Assembly: GCF_000003605.2 (NCBI RefSeq)
Contig: NW_003145806.1
Span: 10,577 to 22,987 of the forward strand
Source of the DNA: Saccoglossus kowalevskii
Lineage: Eukaryota; Hemichordata; Enteropneusta; Harrimaniidae
DNA: 12,411 nt
Direction: 5' to 3'
This document shows positions 1 to 5,620 of the stretch, piece by piece. Position 1 is the stretch's first letter. Every line of letters begins with the position of its first letter. The position numbers were made by a program, and so were the translations under genes. The notes under the pieces are model-generated. The model did no database searches. It was given only the letters and a program-made list of their open reading frames with translations, and was not told the DNA's origin.

Positions 1-569
1 CTGAGGAAATGTATCTTACTGTTAAGAAGTTATAAATTACTGAGGATTTGTATCTTACTGTTAAGAAGTTATAAATTACTGAGGATATGTATCTTACTGT
101 TAAGAAGTTATAAATTACTGAGAATTTGTATCTTACTGTTAAGAAGTTACACATTACTGTGGATTTGTATCTTACTGTTAAGAAGTTATACATTACTGAG
201 GATTTGTATCTTACTGTTAAGAAGTTATACATTACTGAGGATTTGTATCTTACTGTTAAGAAGTTATAAATTACAGTGGATTTGTATCTTACTGTTAAGA
301 AGTTACACATTACTGTGGATTTGTATCTTACTGTTAAGAAGTTATAAATTACTGAGGATTTGTATCTTACTGTTAAGAAGTTACAAATTACTGTAGATTT
401 GTAGCTTACTGTTAAGAAGTTATAAATTACAGTGGATTTGTATCTTACTGTTAAGAAGTTATACCTTACAGAGGATATGTGTCTTATTGTTAAAAAGTTA
501 TAAATTATTGAGGATTTGTATCTTAATGTTAAAAAGTTATAAATTACTGTGAGGATTTGTACCTCATTA
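1..569. repeat. 39-bp tandem repeat array (14 full copies plus a partial one)
   Basis: Full units start at 1, 40, 79, 118 and so on every 39 bp to 508, followed by a degenerate partial copy from 547 to about 569. The shared core is GTATCTTACTGTTAAGAAGT. Variation is concentrated at the unit joints (CTGAGG, CTGTGG or CAGTGG) and in the TATAAATTA/TACACATTA segment. Copies near 470-569 are the most diverged, as expected at an array edge, while the left edge is cut by the window, so the true array is probably longer. Read on the minus strand, each unit carries an in-frame stop in a typical reading, so it is not a coding repeat. It lies about 130 bp beyond the stop codon of the minus-strand dioxygenase gene, so it could fall in or just after that gene's 3' UTR. 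Confidence 0.97.
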
Positions 570-700
570 GAGAAATATATTGAATTTGTCACTAATCTGG
601 CATCAATTGAAATACATTTATGCATGCATGGTGACTGTTTTGCATGGATGAATTGATAGATGACTCTTGATACCTGATAATTCTATAGTACAAGCAGTTT
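570..700 (-). other. 3' flank / probable 3' UTR of the dioxygenase gene
   Basis: This short AT-rich stretch lies between the TAA stop of the minus-strand gene and the 39-bp repeat array. No canonical AATAAA or ATTAAA is visible on the minus strand in 1-700. The nearest candidate is the weak variant CATAAA at 617-622. I looked for a SECIS-like element, because the gene has an in-frame TGA, and saw only a short GAGG/CCTC hairpin, not a SECIS core with its ATGA/AA/GA arrangement. Confidence 0.4.
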
Positions 701-1762
701 TTATAGCGTGCGAATCGGTTTCACGTTATCCGGGTCACGTGCTGCTATATATTCAGGTCTTCTTACCCACGGAGCACTGAATGGCTTCTCAAGTTTGTTT
801 TGTGAGCCGTTATACACAGGCAACATATTTATCCGATCCCAGGCAGATAAGTTGGAATGATTACCATGCAGCAGATTGATGTCAAGAAATGCAACTGTTC
901 CAACATCACCTAAGCAATATTGAATACCATGTTGATTAGCCAAGTCAGTAACAATAACTTGATCTGTTGCGCCAGCTTCAATTTTATACTTTGAAGACTT
1001 CATAAGTTGGTTATGTGGTGTTTCAGTCGCACCACTAACAAATAACTTGTGCGTTCCTGGAATAACCATTAGTGCACCTCGTTCAGGAGTATTGTGTGAT
1101 AACATGATTACACAAAATACAGCTCTCATTCTCGGCATACCATCTTCTGCATGAAAAATCTCAAAATCACTATGCCAGCTATGACCTGTTCCACTAAAAG
1201 CAGTGTGAAAATTGATCAAATCTTGGTGAATATATACACTATCAGCTAATAGCTGTTGAACACGCGATATGATCTTTTTGTTTTTCAAAATATCTTCCAC
1301 TTCTGATACTTTCTGGTACCCAAACACACTTCGTAATTTGTTTGTCTGGGCTCAGTGTGTATGGGCACTATCGGTGAGTGTCGGGTCTTCTCCAATGTCA
1401 ATACTAGTTTCAATATCATATTTGTATTTTGATACTGCCTTGATAACTGGTTTCAACTCATCCTCAGTGAATACATTGTGTATTACAACGAACCCTTTCT
1501 CTTCATACTCACAGAGCTGTTTGGTGGACAGCGGGCCTGTTGGAGTAACACCATTCATCTTCCAAATCACAGGATCCGCCCGTGGGTATATTCTGTTGAT
1601 GTCCTTGCGTGTAGGATATAAATCTGCTGTTGAAGAGGATGATACTCTTCTAGACACATCCGCAAAAATATTCCTACTTCTGTTAGTTGAAAGCCAGGAA
1701 GACTGCAAAGCCACTCTCCGTACAAGTTGTTGCATAGTACCACATAATTGAGAGTATTGCAT
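701..1762 (-). CDS. Ectoine hydroxylase-like Fe(II)/2-oxoglutarate dioxygenase (PhyH superfamily), interrupted by one in-frame TGA
   Basis: The frame runs from ATG at 1762 to TAA at 701-703, 353 codons, open except for TGA at codon 137 (1352-1354). Residues 1 to about 44 are rich in Arg and Ser without acidic residues until Asp35, like a mitochondrial presequence. Residues 49-67 (YPTR...DPVIW) and 76-98 (GPLS...EEKGFVVIHNVF) match the N-terminus of bacterial EctD. LRSVF follows the stop. Then come YIHQDLIN, WHSDFE, EDGMPRMRA, the PGTHKLF strand and LHGN...R. Predicted iron ligands are His197, Asp199 and His299, with Arg310 for 2-oxoglutarate; the His299-Arg310 spacing of 11 equals that of EctD. 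The known family reaction is O2-dependent hydroxylation of a small substrate (ectoine, or proline in relatives) with decarboxylation of 2-oxoglutarate. Length after the presequence fits EctD (about 300 residues). The physiological substrate in an animal is unknown. Family assignment is firm; whether the locus is functional is open because of the TGA. Confidence 0.88.
1352..1354 (-). other. In-frame TGA (codon 137) inside the dioxygenase frame
   Basis: Reading on the minus strand, the frame goes ...SAHTH, TGA, AQTNKLRSVF... and both sides belong to the same EctD-like fold in the same frame. The stop falls in the variable linker between the N-terminal helix region and the conserved RSVF strand. 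The context CAC TGA GCC would revert to an Arg codon (CGA) by undoing one C-to-T change at a CpG, so a simple nonsense mutation is an economical explanation. No catalytic residue is expected here, which argues against selenocysteine. Confidence 0.9.
1628..1762 (-). other. Predicted mitochondrial targeting presequence (codons 1 to about 45)
   Basis: The first 45 residues contain six Arg, many Ser, Leu, Val and Gln, no Lys and a single Asp (position 35). The segment MQQLVRRVALQSSWL (residues 10-24) could form an amphipathic helix, and RRVSSSS (38-44) resembles a processing region with Arg near the cut. Bacterial EctD proteins lack such an extension, so this part is an added leader. A second in-frame ATG (codon 10, 1733-1735) could also serve as the start and keeps the helix. 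This is prediction by eye, not a program score. Confidence 0.6.
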
Positions 1763-1777
1763 TTTTTCAAAGATGAT
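1763..1777 (-). other. 5' end of the last exon, upstream of the ATG
   Basis: Fifteen bases separate the splice acceptor from ATG 1762. They are in frame and without a stop (I-I-F-E-K), so this may be 5' UTR or the tail of a coding upstream exon. The AAAAAATG context at the ATG has A at -3. The following MQYSQ... already looks like the beginning of a targeting peptide, which favours UTR. Confidence 0.5.
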
Positions 1778-1796
1778 CTGAAAATAAAGAAAAAAA
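1778..1796 (-). promoter_or_regulatory. 3' splice acceptor upstream of the dioxygenase coding exon
   Basis: On the minus strand the sequence TTTTTTTCTTTATTTTCAG ends at 1778, immediately before the exon. This is a long pyrimidine tract followed by CAG, a textbook acceptor, with A-rich possible branch sequence just upstream (1797-1815). It implies an intron extending to higher coordinates and at least one further exon. It also argues that the locus is not a processed retrocopy, because a retrocopy would not keep an acceptor at this position. Confidence 0.7.
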
Positions 1797-2370
1797 TATA
1801 TCTAATATATTTTCAGTATATTATGTAGCAGCTGTTTAAGTGTTTGTAATTCTGTATTTGGTGAACACTTCCTGCAACGTGAAATCAGTAAAACTACAAT
1901 ACAGTAGCATGGTTCTGTGTTGAACATTTCAAGTTGTACATATTTGGATACAAAATGTAATTAAATTGTCATGACATCGACAACTAATGAAAATGAGGTC
2001 TTAGATTGATACAATGGAAATAATTTGCAATTTAGGTGACCATGCAAAATATTCCCATATTTAATTTGATTGTCGATTTGGCCAATTTGCTGAAAAACTA
2101 GTAGTATATATTCACGATATTCAATTGGTTTATTTTTGTCGGCGGCGCTGGAAAGTATATTTGTTAGAATGTAACACATGACAGAAAATAATAGCTGCTT
2201 GAATTCAAAATTTCAATTATGCGAATAACATGCATTATGATCACATTAGGTAGATATTGGTCATGTCAATTAAATATGATTGTCACACTGGTATGCCAAG
2301 CTGATTGAAAAAAACAACCAGTCACCTGAAATGGAGTTTGATATGCATTTCCGTTTATGCAAAGGACAAG
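1797..2370. other. AT-rich non-coding stretch, probably intron of the minus-strand gene
   Basis: No convincing ORF, tandem repeat or RNA gene is seen. The small open frames here are short, lack family motifs and show no composition shift. If the acceptor at 1778 is real, this is intronic sequence. Confidence 0.5.
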
Positions 2371-2550
2371 GATAATCCATAAGCAAAGGTCAGACTGATC
2401 CCACATACTGGGCACTCCCATTGTACCCGGCCTACAAACTAAGTTCATTGTGTTTATTTGCACCTCTATGGTATAAGATACAATAATTTGTTGGTGTGCT
2501 CGAAAACAGTTATTGCGGTGACTTTCAAATCCAAGATGGCGACCAAGCTT
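2371..2550 (-). repeat. Dispersed repeat copy 1 (inverted relative to copy at 5433-5620)
   Basis: The reverse complement of this segment aligns along most of its length with 5433-5620. Shared blocks are GAGCACACCAA, ATTGCGGT, AATGAAC..AGTTTGTAGG, GGGTACAA, and TGGGA.TCAG..ACCTT.GCTTA, with substitutions and small indels between them. It also carries the CCAAGATGGCG motif often found in invertebrate interspersed repeats. No clear terminal inverted repeat or target duplication was found, so the class is undetermined. Confidence 0.75.
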
Positions 2551-2732
2551 GTACAACCTTATATAGCTGGTTCCATTTGTGATAGAATATTTGTGAAAAT
2601 GGCTGAATATATGTTTTTGTGAACGAAAAAGTTCACGAACTAACATTCCATGATGATAAAAGTATTGTTTCTTATCAAACTGTAAGATATTCACCAACAT
2701 TTGTTGCAAACCACGTTTTATGTATATAACTG
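2551..2732. other. Non-coding spacer before the decayed ORF
   Basis: I tried to extend the plus-strand ORF fragment upstream through this stretch and found no frame that continues its family pattern. There is a short palindrome around 2625-2637 (GTTCACGAAC-like). Nothing else is recognisable. Confidence 0.4.
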
Positions 2733-3101
2733 ATGATCCATTTTGTTGTACCCGGCATGGCACCAGTAAATATCAATTCTACATTTGGTGACTTGGCAGG
2801 AACTGTGCTAAGGTTGATAATGAGACAGGTTCCCACGGGATGTACAGCATATGTACATTGGGTGACTGGCACATATCCAGAAATATCAATAAAAAATCCT
2901 GAACAAGAAAATCGAACTCAATTAGCACACAGTCCCTCATGGGCCTGTGATCAGCAGAAAGAAACGTTGTCACCGTAATTAGCAATGCGCATCAAAAAGT
3001 GGACAAACAGTTTAAAAAGGCCCTTCGAGATTAAAGGAGTCATTGGCACATTTTGGCTTGTTGTAATAGAAAAAACGAAACAAAACGGGGATAACACACA
3101 T
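2733..3101 (+). pseudogene. Decayed fragment of an uncharacterised multicopy invertebrate protein family (TFGxLA...SIKxxERxxR)
   Basis: From ATG 2733 the frame reads ...GMAPVNINSTFGDLAG..., then YVHWVTGTYPEISIKNPEQENR, a TAA at 2976-2978, and resumes in the same frame with LAMRIKKWTNSLKRPF...IGTFWLVVIEK. From memory this order matches an uncharacterised family abundant in cnidarian, mollusc and other marine invertebrate genomes, with blocks GMA.VQ / TFG.LA / V.VFD.Y...SIK..ER..R / I.QW..FL...NK..LI.FL...W. Members are often multicopy, and I infer an association with mobile elements. Here about 120 codons remain; the expected Asp of VFDxY has become Thr-Gly, and the block between ENR and IKKW is not recognisable. 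Upstream and downstream parts are missing; tandem repeat units start at 3113. Function unknown. The frame conservation across the stop is what convinces me; a database search has not been done. Confidence 0.5.
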
Positions 3102-3112
3102 AATGAAAATGA

Positions 3113-3283
3113 AACTATAATCAGTGGAAATGGGTTTTATACGTCCAATTTGTACAACTGTCGGTCGAAACTTGAGTTGTATATTAACTTTTCTGTAGTG
3201 TATACTAATTTAACGACATAAAACATTTGCCGACAATAAAAATATTTATCAGTAAATGGTTCATTTCGCTGATTACAGATAAT
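3113..3283 (+). repeat. Unit A of the TIR-repeat cluster (direct orientation)
   Basis: The unit opens with a degraded ACTATAATCAGTGGAAATGG, continues with GTACAACTGTCGGTCGAAAC and ATAAAACATTTGCCGAC, and ends with TTTCGCTGATTACAGAT. The same order of blocks recurs in units B and C and, inverted, in D. Confidence 0.75.
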
Positions 3284-3436
3284 CAAAAAAAAGGGTCTTA
3301 GACATACAATATTTACAACTGTCAGTCGAAACGTGACCAGTAAATACACCTTTCATTCGTGTCGTAACTAGATAAAACATTTACCGAAAATATCGGGACT
3401 TTAATTAGTAAAAGTTTCGTTTTGCTAATTACGGAT
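3284..3436 (+). repeat. Unit B of the TIR-repeat cluster (direct orientation)
   Basis: It follows unit A directly: AATCAAAAAAAAGGGTCTTA, TTTACAACTGTCAGTCGAAA, GATAAAACATTTACCGAAAA, ending GTTTTGCTAATTACGGAT. Its right end and the left end of unit C form a near-perfect hairpin (3419-3436 pairs with 3445-3462, three mismatches in 18). Confidence 0.75.
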
Positions 3437-3444
3437 GATCAGAA

Positions 3445-3562
3445 ATCTGTAATCAGCGAAACAAGGGTCCTCCACGTATATTATTTACAACTGTTGGACG
3501 AAACTTAACCAGTACATTAAATAATTGTCAACAAATAAAAGAGATGATTTTTAAATTAACAG
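3445..3562 (+). repeat. Unit C of the TIR-repeat cluster (direct, interrupted)
   Basis: Starts ATCTGTAATCAGCGAAACAA, the cleanest left end in the cluster, then GGGTCCT, TTTACAACTGTTGGACGAAA and CTTAACCAGTA. Similarity fades near 3562. The matching right end (CATTTGTTTCACTGATTACA) appears only at 3843-3865, so unit C is probably split by the unrelated segment 3563 to about 3830. Confidence 0.65.
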
Positions 3563-3842
3563 TAATATTGTGACCAGCTTCGCAACGTGCAACGCTCCGA
3601 GGCGTACCAATTGGCGTATTAATCTGCATATGACGATCAGTATGGCGGACTCTCTGGTTCAACCATGGAAGGTCCTACCGGTAACGTTAGTACCTTCCAT
3701 GGTTCAACCAAGATCAAAAGATGGGGCTGCCCTCTTTTACGGACCTTCCTTCCAGTGTCATCACCTTTATTTTTGATAATTGTTCCATGTTGTTGTATAA
3801 ACTGGACTAGTAAACAGTTTACATAATAACACACATGTAGAA
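3563..3842. other. Unrelated segment interrupting unit C, with a strong hairpin
   Basis: This is less AT-rich than its surroundings and not similar to units A-D. It holds an inverted repeat, 3656-3673 pairing with 3692-3709 (GGTTCAACCATGGAAGGT against ACCTTCCATGGTTCAACC, one mismatch in 18, 18-nt loop). Short open frames here on both strands merely read through the two arms and are not taken as genes. It may be a separate small insertion. Confidence 0.55.
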
Positions 3843-3896
3843 CATTTGTTTCACTGATTACAGATTTCCGATTATCTGTAATTAGCGAAACAAATG
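3843..3896. repeat. Hairpin at the junction of unit C end and unit D
   Basis: Arms 3843-3865 and 3874-3896 are complementary over 23 bp with two mismatches, around the 8-nt loop TTCCGATT. This arises because a direct-oriented unit end abuts an inverted unit. Confidence 0.85.
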
Positions 3897-4032
3897 ATTT
3901 ACTGAATAAAATATTGTTATTTTCGTCAAATGTTTTATGTCCTTATATACACTACTGAAAGGTAGTCAGGTTAAGTTCTGTCCGACAGTTTGTACGTGTA
4001 CGTGTAAGAACCTTGTTTCGCTGATTACAGAT
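3874..4032 (-). mobile_element. Unit D: 159-bp MITE-like element with 18-bp TIRs and an 8-bp flanking duplication
   Basis: The ends are ATCTGTAATTAGCGAAAC (3874-3891) and GTTTCGCTGATTACAGAT (4015-4032), inverted complements with one mismatch. The octamer TTCCGATT lies immediately on both sides (3866-3873 and 4033-4040), which fits the 8-bp target duplication of hAT-type elements. Inside, the reverse complement shows ACAAACTGTCGGACAGAACT, ACATAAAACATTTGACGAAA and CAGTAAAT, the same blocks as units A-C. It has no coding capacity. The octamer also occurs in diverged form at the A-B and B-C joints (AATCAAAA, GATCAGAA as inverted equivalents), so it could be part of the repeat rather than a true target duplication. 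Confidence 0.65.
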
Positions 4033-4040
4033 TTCCGATT

Positions 4041-4239
4041 ATCATTTACTTGTAGTTACTCTTCAGACCGTAATATTAAAACATGTGTTTTACTTTGATA
4101 TGTTAGTGTGTGTGCTCCACACACAATTATAAATATTCGTAACCAGTAATGATAGCTTTAATTGCCCATTGTATACTTTATATTGGACATTTCAAAATAA
4201 AATTCACTCAAACTTTCAATTGCAAATTGTTTTTTTCTA
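4041..4239. other. AT-rich non-coding stretch
   Basis: No repeat, RNA or coding signal is recognisable. The short open frames here have no family features. Confidence 0.4.
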
Positions 4240-4505
4240 TCTGGCAAATAAATTTGGCAGTTTATAATATACAGTATATAATACCCTATGTATAGGGTCC
4301 AAAAAAAAACTACGAAAAATATGGCCTGGCATATAGTTGTCATCGGGTTTTACGCTTGTTGGTATTATCAGCTTGTTCTTTCTGTTTTTTGGGGGGTTGG
4401 TTGGTGGTTCGTCGTCCGGGAGAAATGAGTGACGCTGTCTGGGTTGGATTTGGCGGTATGTTGCTTGACTTCTGGGAGTCGCATAGGTAATATTTGAACT
4501 GCTCA
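4240..4505 (-). other. Weak proline-rich open frame or exon candidate
   Basis: The minus-strand frame from about 4505 down to 4240 reads SSNITYATPRSQATYRQIQP and then an Asp/Pro-rich stretch with RKNK, finishing in hydrophobic, AT-driven sequence. The 4320-4500 part is clearly more GC-rich than its surroundings, and a possible acceptor (TTGTTGAGCAG, 4501-4511) precedes it. No domain is recognised. It could be a small exon, a fragment of a retroelement gag-like ORF, or chance. Confidence 0.2.
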
Positions 4506-4686
4506 ACAATTATTTACACAAGTCACTGTATGTCGTTTTCATCACTGTCATTCACTCAGTCTTTGATCCAACTCTCTCGTTTACCAGCTACCCTGTACTC
4601 TCCTCTCCTCTACTCAACTTGACTCTCATTCTCTGAATACTAACCCGTCCTAACTCGTAAAGTTGCAATCACCACTGTGATTGCTT
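4506..4686. other. Pyrimidine-rich stretch before the 54-bp array
   Basis: The plus strand from about 4555 to 4645 is strongly biased to C and T (runs of TCTC, CTCTCC, CTCATTCTCTG). No ORF. An 11-bp direct repeat TGAACTGCTCA sits at 4495-4505 and again at 4910-4920, bracketing this stretch and the 54-bp array. Confidence 0.5.
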
Positions 4687-4902
4687 ATATAGCCAAGGGA
4701 ATACTTTTATATACTTTTAAGTGTATCTCAACCTGGTGACATATAGCCAAAGGAATACTTTCATATACTTTTAAGTGTATCTCAGACTGGTGACATATAG
4801 CTAAGGGAATACTTTCATAAACTTTTAAGTGTATCTCAGACTGGTGACATATAGCCAAGGGAATACTTTCATATACTTTTAAGTGTATCTCAGACTGGTG
4901 AC
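4687..4902. repeat. 54-bp tandem repeat, four copies
   Basis: Copies begin at 4687, 4741, 4795 and 4849, each opening ATATAGC(C/T)AA(G/A)GGAATACTTT and closing CTCAGACTGGTGAC (first copy CTCAACCTGGTGAC). Copies differ by only a few substitutions and no indels, suggesting recent amplification. Each holds an imperfect palindrome ATATACTTTTAAGTGTAT. Confidence 0.97.
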
Positions 4903-5432
4903 ATAGTTATGAACTGCTCATTGCGCAAATCGTTTGTACACAATTTGGTGTATATTTGTCATTTTGAAGTGAGCAATATTATACATGTATCATTAAAACA
5001 GATCCACTATCTAATATACAACTGTTTGTCCTTGTGTGGTTGTTTGTCTAGTAAATAAACATTTTTCGCTAACATCAGGGCGGGTTCAAGATGCCCCCAG
5101 CATCACGTGCACCTGGTCTGACTCCATTATGGGGGTTTATGATTTTCCGATTACATCGATTTTGTCAGTATATTTTTTATGACTACTGATTGTTGAAGAA
5201 TGGCTAATTAATACTTCTATAATTACTAAAGTTGTCAGATCCACGAGACGAACAATTCACTAAAATATGAGTGTCGACTGGGTTAGCATGGATATATTGC
5301 TATCAACTATTGATATCAAATTGGAATGCAAATATGTGGGTTTTTTAGTCAATAAAACATACGTATAGGCATTTAAACTAACATTCTAGCATATGTATTT
5401 AACCAGATGTGTACATTTACCATTCAGTAACC
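4903..5432. other. Non-coding stretch
   Basis: Contains an AATAAA at about 5054, a short GC-rich patch near 5078-5110 with GGGTTCAAGATGCCCC (a loose resemblance to a tRNA B-box, but no A-box or cloverleaf upstream) and an E-box CACGTG near 5105. I considered a retroelement LTR spanning 4500-5075 but found no convincing termini or primer-binding site. Confidence 0.35.
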
Positions 5433-5620
5433 ATATTGGACACCGTCGTGAATTTGAAGGTGACCGCAATGATTTTTGTTGAGCACACCAAAAAAATATT
5501 GTCTCTCATAAGACATAGAAACAAAATAATATAATGAACATAGTTTGTAGGGTGGGTACAACGTGACCTGAGATCCAGGCAAGCTATGGGAATCAGACCT
5601 TCGCTTACCCCTCTAATTCC
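5433..5620 (+). repeat. Dispersed repeat copy 2 (inverted relative to copy at 2371-2550)
   Basis: It aligns to the reverse complement of 2371-2550 through GACACCGTCGTGAATTTGAA, GGTGACCGCAATGATT, TTGAGCACACCAA, TAATGAACATAGTTTGTAGG, GGGTACAACG and TGGGAATCAGACCTTCGCTT. The two copies are moderately diverged with small indels, indicating old insertions of one family. Confidence 0.75.

Noticed and set aside
1-569. CRISPR array
   Set aside because: The whole 39-bp unit repeats without unique spacers, and the context is eukaryotic.
1352-1354. TGA as a selenocysteine codon
   Set aside because: The position is in a variable linker with no catalytic role, and no SECIS-like structure is visible in 541-700 on the gene strand; only a short GAGG/CCTC hairpin is present.
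1269-1751. Plus-strand open frame opposite the dioxygenase gene
   Set aside because: It is the antisense shadow of a clearly recognised minus-strand gene and has no domain of its own.
2266-2763. 165-codon minus-strand open frame
   Set aside because: It crosses a dispersed repeat boundary, has AT-driven composition and no recognisable family, and lies mostly in repeat-derived sequence.
3570-3834. Two overlapping short frames on opposite strands with similar peptides
   Set aside because: The similarity is produced by the inverted repeat 3656-3709 read from both strands.
4495-5075. LTR of a retrotransposon
   Set aside because: An AATAAA and a direct repeat are present, but no TG...CA termini with duplications and no primer-binding site follow.
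5078-5100. tRNA gene or tRNA-derived SINE B-box
   Set aside because: GGGTTCAAGATGCCCC only loosely fits a T-arm, and no A-box, anticodon arm or acceptor stem is found upstream.
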